In this document: positions 40,133 to 49,549 of the stretch, in pieces
How positions within the stretch are numbered: the stretch's first letter is position 1
Layout of the letters: the number at the start of each line of letters is the position of its first letter
Source: Acidiphilium acidophilum
Lineage (GTDB): Bacteria > Pseudomonadota > Alphaproteobacteria > Acetobacterales > Acetobacteraceae
Direction of reading: 5' to 3'
Assembly: GCF_033842475.1 (NCBI RefSeq)
Contig: NZ_JAWXYB010000018.1
Location: forward strand, 3,269,501-3,333,500
DNA length: 64,000 nt
Notes under the pieces: generated by a model
Seen by the model: only the letters and a program-made list of their open reading frames with translations
Databases searched by the model: none
Told to the model about the DNA's origin: nothing
Position numbers and translations under genes: made by a program

Positions 40133-41140
40133 ATGCGCAAAACCGCCCTCGCCGCCCTGATCCTCTCCACCGTCATCACCACCGTCACCACCACCCCGGC
40201 CTGGGCCAAACCCAGCGTCGTCATCGGCTACGAAAACAACGGCGCCGATCCGTGGATGGTCAGCCAGGCCCAACATCTGTTCCAGAAAACCATGCCCGCC
40301 AACGTCCAGCTCAAATTCTTCGATTCCGGCCCCGCCGCCATGAGCGCCCTCGCCTCGAACTCCCTGCAATTCATGTGCGGCCTCGGCGTGCCGCCCTTCG
40401 TCGCCGCCATCTCCCAGGGCGTCCCCCTCGGCATCATCTTCAATCAGGAACGCTACACCAGCGCCGCCGGCATCGTCGTCCGCCCCGGCGGCGGCATCAA
40501 AACCATCGCCGACCTCAAGGGCAAAAAAATCGCCATCGTCGAAGGCTCCCAATCCTCCTTCGAACTCGCCACCTTCCTCGCCGAAGCCCACATCCCCTTC
40601 AGCGCCGTCCACCAGCTCAACATGTCGCCGCCCGAAATGCGCGTCGCCTGGACCACCAAAAGCATCGACGCCGCCATCGTCTGGGACCCGGTATTCGACG
40701 CGCTGCACAGCATGGGCGGCAAAATCCTGAAAACCGACGCCGACCTCCCGCCCGACGCCTCCTCCTACAATATCTGCATCGCCGACACGCAATGGGCCAA
40801 AACCCACCCCAAACTGGTCACCGACTTCATTCGCGCCCTCGACCAGGGCGTCACCTTCACCCGCACCCACCCCCACCAGGCCCTCGCCCTCATGGCCAAA
40901 CAAGCCGGCATCACCATAGCCACCGCCAAAACCGAACTCGCCGGCTACCAGATCTTCTCCGCCAAAGACCAGACCACACCCCACGTCCTCGGCACACCCA
41001 AAACCGTCGCCACCTCGGCCACCACCAAAACCATCGAAAACACCGCCAAAACCCTCCTCAAAATCGGCCGCATCGACAAACTGCCCCCCCATCCCGCCAA
41101 CGCCGTGCTGCCGCAATATGCCGAAACCGCAGCACACTGA
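40133..41140 (+). CDS. ABC transporter periplasmic binding protein, TauA/SsuA-like
   Basis: A 335-residue protein with a signal peptide (MRKTALAALILSTVITTVTT then TPAWA). The fold motifs are VVIGYENNGADPWMVS, FDSGPAAMSALASNSLQFMC, LGIIFNQERYTSAAGIVVRP and DLKGKKIAIVEGSQSSF, as in taurine/alkanesulfonate binding proteins. It captures the ligand in the periplasm for the adjacent permease. Taurine is plausible from the GPAAMSAL region but not proven. The ATPase gene follows only after two repeat elements, a 325-base interruption. Confidence 0.88.
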   Translation: MRKTALAALILSTVITTVTTTPAWAKPSVVIGYENNGADPWMVSQAQHLFQKTMPANVQLKFFDSGPAAMSALASNSLQFMCGLGVPPFVAAISQGVPLGIIFNQERYTSAAGIVVRPGGGIKTIADLKGKKIAIVEGSQSSFELATFLAEAHIPFSAVHQLNMSPPEMRVAWTTKSIDAAIVWDPVFDALHSMGGKILKTDADLPPDASSYNICIADTQWAKTHPKLVTDFIRALDQGVTFTRTHPHQALALMAKQAGITIATAKTELAGYQIFSAKDQTTPHVLGTPKTVATSATTKTIENTAKTLLKIGRIDKLPPHPANAVLPQYAETAAH

Positions 41141-41162
41141 AATGAGGTCGGGGAAGTCTAGA

Positions 41163-41278
41163 CTTCTTTTTGTGAACAAAAAGAAGCAAAAAAACTTTGC
41201 TCCCTTGGGACTGCGCCGTTGAACACGCCCATGCCCCGGATCAAAAAAGTTTTTTGCTTCTTTTTTACAAAAAAGAAG
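41163..41278 (+). repeat. Double-palindrome AT-rich element, copy 5
   Basis: Same orientation and layout as copies 3 and 4: left arm centre TTTTTGTGAACAAAAA, mini-hairpin TCCC-TT-GGGA, conserved ATGCCCCGGATCAAAAAAG, right arm centre TTTTTTACAAAAAA. It starts 23 bases after the stop of the binding-protein gene, inside an ABC gene set. Confidence 0.93.
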
Positions 41279-41335
41279 CCCTTCCTTTTCTTCCAACAGC
41301 ACGATGCAGCGATATGAGGGCAAGACAGGGTAAGA

Positions 41336-41451
41336 CTTCTTTTTGTGAACAAAAAAAAGCAAAAAAACTTTGTTCCTTTGGGACTGTGCTGTTGAATACG
41401 CCCGTGCCCCGGATAAGGAAGGTTTTTTGCTTCTTTTTTACAAAAAAGAAG
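41336..41451 (+). repeat. Double-palindrome AT-rich element, copy 6
   Basis: Tandem direct repeat of copy 5, with more changes: left arm ACAAAAAAAAG loses one pair and the AAAAAAG tract before the right arm reads GGATAAGGAAGG. It ends 15 bases before the ATPase start codon. Confidence 0.9.
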
Positions 41452-41465
41452 TCCTTGCCTTTCTG

Positions 41466-42194
41466 ATGCCCATCACCCTCACCCGCGTCACCCGCGATTT
41501 CGCCTCCATTCGCGCCCTCGACGACATCAATCTCACCATCGAGGATGGCACGTTCCTGACCATTCTCGGCGCGTCCGGCTGCGGCAAATCGACATTGCTG
41601 AACCTCATTGCCGGGCTCGATGCGCCGAGTTCGGGCCGTCTTGCCATCGATGGTGTGCCGATCGCCAAGCCCGGCCCCGATCGTGTCGTGGTCTTCCAGC
41701 AACCCGGCCTGTATCCGTGGCTAACCTTGCGCGACAACATCGCCTTCGGCCAGCGCATGCGCGGCAGCATCGACTGGCCCCGCATCGACGAGGTCATCGG
41801 CATCATGGGTCTCGGCGGTTTCGAATCCCATCGCCCGTACGAACTTTCCGGCGGCATGCAGCAGCGTGCCGCCCTCGCCCGTGCCTTGGTGATGAACCCG
41901 AAGGTGCTACTGATGGACGAACCGTTCGCCGCGCTCGATGCCCAGACCCGTCACCGCATGCAGGCGTTTCTGCTCGAACTGTGGGACAAGATCGGCGCCA
42001 CCATCATCTTCATCACCCACGATATCGACGAGGCGATCATATTGGGCGATCGTCTGGTCGTCATGCAGGCCCGCCCCGGCCGCATCGCGATCGATCAGCC
42101 GATTCCCCTCGCCCGCCCCCGAAGCTGGGACATGACGCTGGAGCCCGACTTTCTCCATCTCAAGCGCAGGGTCATGTCGGTTCTGGCAGCGTAG
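41466..42194 (+). CDS. ABC transporter ATP-binding protein, TauB/SsuB family
   Basis: A 242-residue ATPase. Walker A is LGASGCGKSTLLNLIAGL, the Q-loop is VVVFQQPGLYPWLTLRDNI, the signature is YELSGGMQQRAALARAL, Walker B is VLLMDEPFAALDAQTR and the switch His is FITHDIDEAI. It energises the upstream permease. The ribosome-binding region falls in the right arm of repeat copy 6, so its translation may depend on folding of that repeat. Its 3' end overlaps the convergent MFS gene by 23 bases. Confidence 0.92.
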   Translation: MPITLTRVTRDFASIRALDDINLTIEDGTFLTILGASGCGKSTLLNLIAGLDAPSSGRLAIDGVPIAKPGPDRVVVFQQPGLYPWLTLRDNIAFGQRMRGSIDWPRIDEVIGIMGLGGFESHRPYELSGGMQQRAALARALVMNPKVLLMDEPFAALDAQTRHRMQAFLLELWDKIGATIIFITHDIDEAIILGDRLVVMQARPGRIAIDQPIPLARPRSWDMTLEPDFLHLKRRVMSVLAA

Positions 42195-43329
42195 TCCCGA
42201 CCTCATCGTCCATTCGCCCGGCCGGCTGGCGGCGCATCACCACCACTAGCGCAATGACGAACAGCGTCACCAGCATGGCGAACACCCCGGAATACCCCAG
42301 CCGCGCCATTGCGGCGGCGGCGATCAGCGGCCCGGTGCACGCGCCCGAAGCCCAGGCGAACAGCACCCCCGAACTCACCCCGAGCAATTGCTCCTGCGCC
42401 GCCCGGTCGGCGGTCAACCCCACGCCGAGCCCATAGAGCACCCCCGCCGTCGCGCCATACACCGCACCAAACGCCGCGAACCAGACCAGACCATGACTGA
42501 CGAACAACCCCGCGCACGCCGCCACCGCCACCGCGAGCACCAGCCGCACGATCACCACCCGCCGAATCCGGTCCGCCAGCATCCCCACCGGAAACTGCAT
42601 CGCCATCCCCGCGAGCAGGCTCAGCGACACTGCAACCGAAACCCCGTCCTGCCTGATCCCGGCGCGTTCCATCACTACCGGAAACATCGAGAAAAACATC
42701 CCGCTCGACATTCCGGCGGTAAAGCAGGTCACCACCCCGGCAGGCGAGAGCGCCCATAAATCCCGCAGCGACAGCCGCGCCCGCGCCGGCAGCGCCGGCC
42801 CTACCCTCGTCAATATCGTGGTCGGCAGCAACGCGGTCAGAAACGCCGCCACCCCGAGGCTCAGCAGCGACCCGGCGGACTTGAACAGCGAGAGCGAGGA
42901 CGCCCCCAACACGCTGCCGGTCCAGCTTGCGAACATGTAAAACCCGAACACCCGCCCCCGCACCCCGCGCCGCGCCGTGGCATTGAGCCAGCTTTCCACC
43001 ACGGTGAACACGCCGATGCTGCACATCCCGACGACGAAGCGGATGCCGATCCACGGCACCACCGATCCCACCCCGCGCGTCAGCAGCGTCGCATCCGCCG
43101 CCACCACGCAGAAAATCACCAGCGCCCGGATATGCCCGATCCGCATCAGCACCCACGGCACCACCAGGCTGCCCACCAGCGTCCCGCCATAATAGGCCGA
43201 CGCCACGATCCCGATCGCGAAGGTCGCAATCCCGTGGGAAAGCAGCAAAATCGGGGTCAGCGGCGTCAGCAGCCCCAGCGCGATCTGGGCGAACAGCACG
43301 GTCGCGTAGAGCGGCGCATATTTTATCAT
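42172..43329 (-). CDS. MFS transporter, YcaD-like
   Basis: A 385-residue, 12-helix protein. The N-terminal YAPLYATVLFAQIALGLLTP, the GIVASAYYGGTLVGSLVVP segment and VVESWLNATARRGVRGRVFG, with the ESWLN motif after helix 4-5, fit the YcaD/UMF-like major facilitators of unknown substrate. It converges on and overlaps the 3' end of the ABC ATPase gene. Divergent from it lies repeat copy 7 and then the peptide ABC operon. Confidence 0.8.
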   Translation of the reverse strand: MIKYAPLYATVLFAQIALGLLTPLTPILLLSHGIATFAIGIVASAYYGGTLVGSLVVPWVLMRIGHIRALVIFCVVAADATLLTRGVGSVVPWIGIRFVVGMCSIGVFTVVESWLNATARRGVRGRVFGFYMFASWTGSVLGASSLSLFKSAGSLLSLGVAAFLTALLPTTILTRVGPALPARARLSLRDLWALSPAGVVTCFTAGMSSGMFFSMFPVVMERAGIRQDGVSVAVSLSLLAGMAMQFPVGMLADRIRRVVIVRLVLAVAVAACAGLFVSHGLVWFAAFGAVYGATAGVLYGLGVGLTADRAAQEQLLGVSSGVLFAWASGACTGPLIAAAAMARLGYSGVFAMLVTLFVIALVVVMRRQPAGRMDDEVGTTLPEPT

Positions 43330-43503
43330 TGCAGTGAACGGACGACCCTGGCTGGAAGACCCGATTATCGCAGATCGCGCCTGCCCCCGAAAGCAGATCG
43401 ACGCCGTAGCGATATGACGAAATCAGATAGGCAAATCGCATTTTTGCGCTGGCCGGATGTTTCAGTTTGGCAGCATTGTGGTTTCCGCAGGCGAGAGGAA
43501 GCG

Positions 43504-43620
43504 CTTCTTTTTTGTAAAAAAGAAGCAAAAAACTTTTTTTGATCTGGGTCTCAAGTGGCTTAAACGCCCCAGTCCCAAAGGAACAAAGTTTTTCTGCTTC
43601 TTTTTGTTCACAAAAAGAAG
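43504..43620 (-). repeat. Double-palindrome AT-rich element, copy 7
   Basis: Orientation opposite to copies 3-6: left arm centre TTTTTTGTAAAAAA, right arm centre TTTTTGTTCACAAAAA. Its reverse complement aligns with copies 5 and 6, including CTTTGTTCCTTTGGGACTG and CCAGATCAAAAAAAGT. It lies between divergently transcribed genes, so it cannot serve merely as a terminator for either CDS. Confidence 0.92.
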
Positions 43621-43785
43621 TCTTCCCGCTTCCTGCCCGCTTTCACCCGCCCTGCACACAAATGATTTGATCTGACCGGAAAATCCCCCCACACTCGCTC
43701 CGGATCACATCACCCTGCCAAGCCGCCGGGCCCAAACCCAACCGGGTTCACGCCCAGACATGAACAAGCATCGGGAGACCAACAG

Positions 43786-45435
43786 GTGACGCGTCAATCC
43801 AACGATTTCGACCTTCTCCGCCGCAGCGCGAACGAGCTGCAGAGCCACGTCATCGACGAATACCTCGCCGGACATATCGACCGTCGCGGCCTGCTCCGCC
43901 ACGGCACCGCCTACGGTCTGTCCGCCGCCATGCTCGCCGGCCTTCTCGGCACCCCCGGCCTCGCCCGCGCCGCCGGCAAACCGGGTGCCACCATCCGCGT
44001 CGCCATGCTCGGCCCGACCGGCCCGATCAACCCGATCACCGTGGGCGACACCGGCGGCCTCTGCATGCTCCAGCAGGCCGGCGAATTCCTCTGCCTCGAC
44101 GATCCCACCCTCCATCTGAAACCCCAGCTCGCCACCTCCTGGTCGTCGGACAAAACCGGCGCGATCTGGACCTTCAAGCTCCGCAAAGGCGTGAAATTCC
44201 ACGGCGGCAAGCCGATGACCGCGGATGACGTGGTCTATTCCCTCGCCCGCCTCGCCGACCCCAAACTCGGCTCCAACGCCCTCTCGACCTTCAAGGGCGT
44301 GCTCAGCCCCAAAGGCGTCGTCAAGGTCGACGATCACACCGTCGCCTTCCATCTTGACGCCCCGAACGGCAACTTCCCCTATCTGGTCTCGTCGGACAAC
44401 TACAACGCCATCATCTGCCCCGCCGGGTCGGACGCCGCGAAATATCAGGAAAAATTCGAAGGCACCGGCCCCTTCATCCTCGATAAATACACGCCGGGTC
44501 GCGGCGCCAGCTTCCTGCCCAACCCCCACTGGTGGGGCGGCAAGGTCCTGCCCGCCCGCACCGAATTCAGCTTCTACACCAACCAGCAATCGCAAATCCT
44601 CGCCTTGCAGGGCAATCAGGTCGACGTCATCCAGCAAATCGCGGTGCAGGGCGCGCAGGGCCTGTTGAACAACCCGAGCGTCAAGATCCTCAACCTCCGC
44701 TCGTCGGCCCACCGTCAGGTCCACATGCGCTGCGACATGGCCCCCTTCACCGACAAACGGGTCCGCCGCGCCGTCGCCCTCACCCTCAACCGCCCCGGCA
44801 TCATCCAGGGCCTGTTCCGCGGCTATTCCGACCTCGGCAACGACAGTCCCTTCGCCCCCATCTTCCCCTCGACCAACAAATCCGTCCCCCAGCGCGCCAT
44901 GAACATCGCCGAGGCCAAGCACCTGATGGCGGAAGCCGGCATGTCCAAAGGTGCCACCGTCACCCTCACCACGGAACAGGTCCAGGAAATCCCCGACTAC
45001 GCCGTCCTGATCCAGAACGCCGCCGCCGAAATCGGCATCAAAATCAACCTGAAAATCGAAACCGGCGCCGCCTATTACGGTGCCGCCACCTTCGGAAATT
45101 CGGACTGGCTCGACAGCCAGATGGGCATCACCGATTACGGCGCGCGCGGCGTGCCCAATGTCTTCCTCGCCGCCCCCCTGCTCAGCAACGGCACCTGGAA
45201 CGCCGCCCATTTCAAAAACCCGACCTACGACAAGCTGGTCGCCGACTACATCGCCGACGTCGATCTCAGCCGCCAGCGCGTCACCTCCGGCAAGATCGAA
45301 CGCCTCCTGCTCGATGAAACCCCGATCATCTTCGCCTATTTCTACAACTACCTCGCCGCCACCGCCCCCAACGTCTCCGGCGTCGCGGTCACCGGCATGT
45401 CCCAGGTCTTCCTGCAACACGCAACCATCGCCTGA
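43786..45435 (+). CDS. ABC transporter substrate-binding protein (DppA/OppA, SBP_bac_5)
   Basis: A 549-residue family 5 binding protein. A Tat-type export signal is visible (HIDRRGLLRHGTAYGLSAAM then LAGLLGTPGLARA). Family motifs are WTFKLRKGVKFHGGKPMTAD and DVVYSLARLADP. The GTG start has a GGGAGA site seven bases upstream. It binds peptides, nickel chelates, or opine/glutathione-like ligands. The Tat signal is common for this branch in alphaproteobacteria. It is the first of four consecutive genes encoding a complete importer. Confidence 0.92.
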   Translation: MTRQSNDFDLLRRSANELQSHVIDEYLAGHIDRRGLLRHGTAYGLSAAMLAGLLGTPGLARAAGKPGATIRVAMLGPTGPINPITVGDTGGLCMLQQAGEFLCLDDPTLHLKPQLATSWSSDKTGAIWTFKLRKGVKFHGGKPMTADDVVYSLARLADPKLGSNALSTFKGVLSPKGVVKVDDHTVAFHLDAPNGNFPYLVSSDNYNAIICPAGSDAAKYQEKFEGTGPFILDKYTPGRGASFLPNPHWWGGKVLPARTEFSFYTNQQSQILALQGNQVDVIQQIAVQGAQGLLNNPSVKILNLRSSAHRQVHMRCDMAPFTDKRVRRAVALTLNRPGIIQGLFRGYSDLGNDSPFAPIFPSTNKSVPQRAMNIAEAKHLMAEAGMSKGATVTLTTEQVQEIPDYAVLIQNAAAEIGIKINLKIETGAAYYGAATFGNSDWLDSQMGITDYGARGVPNVFLAAPLLSNGTWNAAHFKNPTYDKLVADYIADVDLSRQRVTSGKIERLLLDETPIIFAYFYNYLAATAPNVSGVAVTGMSQVFLQHATIA

Positions 45436-45452
45436 CCATGGGCATCTGAACC

Positions 45453-46415
45453 ATGCCCGCCCGCCTCGCGACAATGCTGGCCCAGCGTCTCGGCCTCGCG
45501 CTGATCACGCTCTGGCTGCTCAGCATGGTGGTGTTCGCCGGCGCGCAACTCCTCCCCGGCAATGTCGGCCGCGCCATCCTCGGCCCACTCGCCAGCCCGG
45601 TCGCCGTCGCCACCCTCAACCGCCAGCTCGGCACCAACCTGCCCATCCCGGTCCAATACTGGCGCTGGATCAGCAATTTCGTCACCGGCAACATGGGTAT
45701 CTCCTACACCTACCGCACCCCGGTCGCCCCCTTCGTCATCGCCGCCCTGCTGAACTCCCTCAAACTCGCCGCCGTCGCCTTCGTCATCGTCGTCCCCCTC
45801 TCGATCATCGGCGGCGTCTACGCGGCGATGCACGCCCGCACCTGGATCGACAAAACCATCAGCATCGCCGGCCTCTCAATGACCGTGATCCCCGAATTCG
45901 TCTCCTCGATCATCCTCATCCTGATCCTCGGCATCTGGCTCCACTGGCTCCCCATCGCCGCCACACCCCCACCCCATGCCGGCCCGCTCGTGGTGATCGA
46001 CCACCTCATCCTCCCCGCTTTGCCGCTTGTCTTCATCCTGTTCGGCTACATCGCCCGCATGGCCCGCGCCGGCACCATCGACGCCCTCGATGCCGACTAC
46101 ACCCGCACCGCCATCCTCAAGGGCCTGCCCCGATCCGTGGTCATCCGCCGTCACGTCCTGCGCAACGCCCTGCTCCCCACCATCACCGTCGTCGCCACCC
46201 AGGTCGGCTACCTCGTCGGCGGCCTCGTCATCGTCGAAACCCTGTTCCGCTACCAGGGCATCGGCAGCCTCATCCTCACCGCCGCCCGCTCGAAAGACTT
46301 CCCCATGCTCGAAGGCGGCATCCTCACCATCGGCATCGTCTACGTCCTCGTCACCATGCTCGCCGACATCGCCCTGATCCTGCTCAACCCCCGCCTGCGC
46401 ACCGGAGGCCGCTGA
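45453..46415 (+). CDS. ABC transporter permease, DppB-like
   Basis: A 320-residue inner-membrane permease. The N-terminus MLAQRLGLALITLWLLSMVV with LPGNVG, the YIARMARAGTIDALDADYTR segment and the EAA-type loop AILKGLPRSVVIRRHVLRNALLPTI are typical of the first permease of peptide/nickel importers. It is 17 bases after the binding-protein gene and one base before the DppC-like gene. Confidence 0.93.
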   Translation: MPARLATMLAQRLGLALITLWLLSMVVFAGAQLLPGNVGRAILGPLASPVAVATLNRQLGTNLPIPVQYWRWISNFVTGNMGISYTYRTPVAPFVIAALLNSLKLAAVAFVIVVPLSIIGGVYAAMHARTWIDKTISIAGLSMTVIPEFVSSIILILILGIWLHWLPIAATPPPHAGPLVVIDHLILPALPLVFILFGYIARMARAGTIDALDADYTRTAILKGLPRSVVIRRHVLRNALLPTITVVATQVGYLVGGLVIVETLFRYQGIGSLILTAARSKDFPMLEGGILTIGIVYVLVTMLADIALILLNPRLRTGGR

Positions 46416-46416
46416 C

Positions 46417-47277
46417 ATGAGCCAGGCCCTCCCCATCCTCACCGACCCCACCACCCCCGGCACCAGCCACCTCCGCGCCGTCCTCACCGCGCCGATGTTC
46501 ATCGTCGGCGCCACCATCCTCACCTTCTGGATCGTCTGCGCCATCCTCGGCCCCGAAATCGCCCCCTACAGCCCCTACGCCGACGACCTCATGAACACCC
46601 TCGCCCCGCCCAGCGCCGCCCACTGGTTCGGCACCGACCAGCTCGGCCGCGACATCTTCTCCCGCGTCATCGTCGGCGCCCGTTCCATCCTCTCGGTCGC
46701 CCCCCTCGCCACCCTGCTCGGCACCCTCCTCGGCACCACCATCGGCCTGATCACCGGCTATTTCGGCGGCTTCATCGATACCGCGATCAGCCGCTTCATC
46801 GAGGTTCTCCTCGCACTGCCCCTCATCATCGTCGCCCTCCTCGCCCTCGTTGCCCTCGGCCCCTCCAACACCACCGTCATCGTCGTCATCGGCCTGATCT
46901 TCGCCCCCCTCATCGCCCGCACCGTCCGCGCCGCCGTCCTCTCCGAACGCGAACTCGATTACGTCGCCGCCGCCCAGCTCCGCGGCGAATCCTCCCTCCA
47001 CATCATGTTCGTCGAAATCCTCCCCAACGTCATGGGCCCCATCCTGGTCGAAACCACCGTCCGCCTCGGCTACGCCATCTTCACCGTCGCCTCCCTCAGC
47101 TTCCTCGGCTTCGGCATCCAGCCCCCCTCGCCCGACTGGGGCCTCGCCATCTCCGAAAACTACCAGCTCATCACCGGCGGCTACTGGTGGACCGTCACCT
47201 TCGACGCCATCGCCATCGCCTCCCTCGTCATCGCCGTGAACCTCATCGCGGACGGCATCCAGGGCGCGATCGAATGA
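46417..47277 (+). CDS. ABC transporter permease, DppC-like
   Basis: A 286-residue second permease. The periplasmic N-terminal motif reads LAPPSAAHWFGTDQLGRDIF, the common HPFGTDxLGRD signature. The EAA loop is YVAAAQLRGESSLHIMFVEI, followed by LPNVMGPILV, and the C-terminal region FLGFGIQPPSPDWG also matches the family. The stop overlaps the ATPase start by four bases. Confidence 0.94.
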   Translation: MSQALPILTDPTTPGTSHLRAVLTAPMFIVGATILTFWIVCAILGPEIAPYSPYADDLMNTLAPPSAAHWFGTDQLGRDIFSRVIVGARSILSVAPLATLLGTLLGTTIGLITGYFGGFIDTAISRFIEVLLALPLIIVALLALVALGPSNTTVIVVIGLIFAPLIARTVRAAVLSERELDYVAAAQLRGESSLHIMFVEILPNVMGPILVETTVRLGYAIFTVASLSFLGFGIQPPSPDWGLAISENYQLITGGYWWTVTFDAIAIASLVIAVNLIADGIQGAIE

Positions 47278-49367
47278 CCCAAACCACCCTCACCACCCCC
47301 ACCCTCGAAACCCTAACCCCCGCCGCCACACCCGCCGCCACAACCGCCTTGGCCCCCGCCTTGGCAATCGAAAACCTCGACGTCGCCTACCGCACCCGGG
47401 GCCGCGACCTCAAAGTCCTCCGCAACGTCTCCTTCACCATCGGCCCCGGCGAAAGCTACGGCCTCGTCGGCGAATCCGGCTGCGGCAAATCCACCGTCGC
47501 CCTCGCCGCCCTCGCCGCCCTGCCCCGCAACGGCTTCGTCCGCGCCGGCACCATCCGCGTCGCCGGCCAAACCCTCGCCAGCCTCACTCCCCACGCCCTC
47601 CGCCGCCTCCGCGCCGAACAGATCTCGATGGTCTATCAGGATGCCGGGCGCGCCCTGAACCCCTCGCTGACCATCCACCGCCAGATGGCCGAAGTCTTCG
47701 ACCTCCTCCCCCCCACCAGCGCCGACACCCGCGAGCGCTGCACCGCCATCCTCACCCGCGTCCAAATCTCCGCCCCCGCCCGCGTGCTCGACGCCTACCC
47801 CCACCAACTCTCCGGCGGCATGCTCCAACGCGTCGTCATCGCCATGGCCCTCGCCAAACAACCGAGCCTCCTCGTCCTCGACGAACCCACCACCGCCCTC
47901 GATGCCACCGTCGAAGCCGAAGTGCTCGACCTCATCGCAACCCTCCGCCACGAATTCTCAACCGCCATCCTCTTCATCAGCCACAATATCGGCGTCATCG
48001 AACGCATGTGCGACCGCGTGGGAATCCTCTACGCCGGCAGCCTGGTCGAAACCGGCCCCACCGAACCCCTGCTCCGCCGCCCGCTCCACCCCTACACCAC
48101 CCGCCTGCTCCGCTGCCTTCCCACCCCCGGACGCAGCAAAACCACCGCCCGGCTCGACACCATCAAAGGCTTCCTGCCACCCCCCGGCGCCACCCTCCCC
48201 GGCTGCGTCTTCACCGACCGCTGCGATCTCGCAACCGAACTCTGCCGAACCACCCCCCCACCCGAACACCACGCCCCCGCCAGCTCGCCCACCCCCCACA
48301 CCGCACGCTGCCACCACTGGCAACGCGCCGCCGAACTCCCCACCACCCCGCCCACCACCACAACCACACCCACCCCCACCAGCGTACCCACCCGCGCTCC
48401 GGCCGAACCCGTCCTCCGCGCCACCAACCTCTCCAAAACCTTCCACCTCGGCCCCCACCGCCTCCAGGCCGTCACCGACATCTCCCTCACCCTCGCCGCC
48501 GGCGAAACCATCGGCATCGTCGGCGAATCCGGCTCCGGCAAAACCACCCTCGCCCGCCTCCTCCTCGGCCTCATCCAGCCTGACCCCGGCGGCACCATCG
48601 AACTCACCGGCCACCCCACCGCCCCCACCGCCGCCGCCCGCACCCGGGCCCAGCAGAAATCCCTCCAAATCGTCTTCCAGAACCCCGATTCCGCCCTCAA
48701 CCGCGCCCACACCGTCCGCCACCTCATCACCCGCGCCCTCGCCCGCCTCGCCAACCTCTCCGGCCCCGCCCGAACCACCCGCCTCGCCGAACTCATCCAC
48801 GCCGTCCGCCTCACCGACCGCCACCTCCCCATGCGCCCCCGCCAACTCTCCGGCGGCCTCAAACAACGCGTCGCCATCGCCCGCGCCTTCGCCGGCTCCC
48901 CCGAAATCGTCATCTGCGACGAACCCACCTCCGCGCTCGACGTCTCGGTCCAGGCCGCCATCCTCAACCTCCTGGCCGACCTCCAGGCGCGCGAACACAC
49001 CAGCTACATCTTCATCAGCCACGACCTCGGCGTCGTCCGCTACCTCTCGGACCGCATCGCCGTCCTCTACCTCGGCCGCATCATGGAAATCGGCCCCGCC
49101 CACAGCGTCTTCGAAGGCCCCCACCACCCCTACACCGAAGCCCTCCTCTCCTCGATCCCAACCCCGCTCCAACCCAAAACCACCCGCATCCGCCTCCAGG
49201 GCGAAATCCCCAGCGCCCTCAACCCCCCCACCGGATGCCCATTCCACACCCGCTGCCCCCGCAAACTCGGCCCCATCTGCGAAACCACCACCCCCCCACC
49301 CGAAACCCTCGACAACCACACCATCGCCTGCCACATCCCCCGCCCCCAACTCGGCCGCCGCCCGTAA
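47274..49367 (+). CDS. Fused double ATP-binding protein of peptide ABC transporter (DppD-DppF)
   Basis: A 697-residue protein with two complete ABC domains. Domain 1 (about residues 30-300): Walker A GESGCGKSTVALAAL, signature QLSGGMLQRVVIAMAL, Walker B LLVLDEPTTALD, oligopeptide C-terminal Cys motif GCVFTDRCDLATELC. Domain 2 (about 370-690): Walker A GESGSGKTTLARLLLG, signature QLSGGLKQRVAIARAF, Walker B IVICDEPTSALD, and GCPFHTRCPRKLGPIC. A Thr/Pro-rich linker separates them. It powers the DppBC-like channel upstream. The ATGA start overlaps the DppC stop. Confidence 0.94.
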   Translation: MTQTTLTTPTLETLTPAATPAATTALAPALAIENLDVAYRTRGRDLKVLRNVSFTIGPGESYGLVGESGCGKSTVALAALAALPRNGFVRAGTIRVAGQTLASLTPHALRRLRAEQISMVYQDAGRALNPSLTIHRQMAEVFDLLPPTSADTRERCTAILTRVQISAPARVLDAYPHQLSGGMLQRVVIAMALAKQPSLLVLDEPTTALDATVEAEVLDLIATLRHEFSTAILFISHNIGVIERMCDRVGILYAGSLVETGPTEPLLRRPLHPYTTRLLRCLPTPGRSKTTARLDTIKGFLPPPGATLPGCVFTDRCDLATELCRTTPPPEHHAPASSPTPHTARCHHWQRAAELPTTPPTTTTTPTPTSVPTRAPAEPVLRATNLSKTFHLGPHRLQAVTDISLTLAAGETIGIVGESGSGKTTLARLLLGLIQPDPGGTIELTGHPTAPTAAARTRAQQKSLQIVFQNPDSALNRAHTVRHLITRALARLANLSGPARTTRLAELIHAVRLTDRHLPMRPRQLSGGLKQRVAIARAFAGSPEIVICDEPTSALDVSVQAAILNLLADLQAREHTSYIFISHDLGVVRYLSDRIAVLYLGRIMEIGPAHSVFEGPHHPYTEALLSSIPTPLQPKTTRIRLQGEIPSALNPPTGCPFHTRCPRKLGPICETTTPPPETLDNHTIACHIPRPQLGRRP

Positions 49368-49370
49368 GGC

Positions 49371-49420
49371 AAAAAGAAGCAAAGGCAAGGCTTCTTTTTT
49401 GCAAAAAAGAAGCAAAAAAC
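49371..49420. repeat. Half-copy of the AT-rich palindromic element (copy 8)
   Basis: An AAAAAGAAGC remnant, then a complete single palindrome centred on TTTTTTGCAAAAAA followed by CAAAAAACTC. The second arm is missing. It immediately follows the stop of the fused ATPase gene, so it could act as its transcription terminator. Confidence 0.85.
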
Positions 49421-49490
49421 TCCCATGAGTCGGGCCGAACGCCGCTGAAACGACCGAGCACGAACCAAATCGCACCCGCTGCAAAATACC

Positions 49491-49547
49491 CGTCATCGCG
49501 AGGAGCGCTCGCGACAAAGCAATCCATACCGAAGCATCCAACAGATG
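49491..49547. repeat. RPE/REP-like dispersed repeat fragment
   Basis: CGTCATCGCGAGGAGCGCTC then GCGACAAAGCAATCCA matches the widespread repeat with core GTCATTGCGAGGAGC...GAAGCAATCCA known in many alphaproteobacterial genomes. It is followed by a GCATC-CAACA-GATGC hairpin. Only one side of the usual inverted pair is present. Confidence 0.7.
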
Positions 49548-49549
49548 CG

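Noticed and set aside
38888-41451. Copies 3-6 considered as a CRISPR-like array
   Set aside because: Units are 116 bp, palindromic at both ends, unevenly spaced (one interval contains genes), and no cas gene is present.
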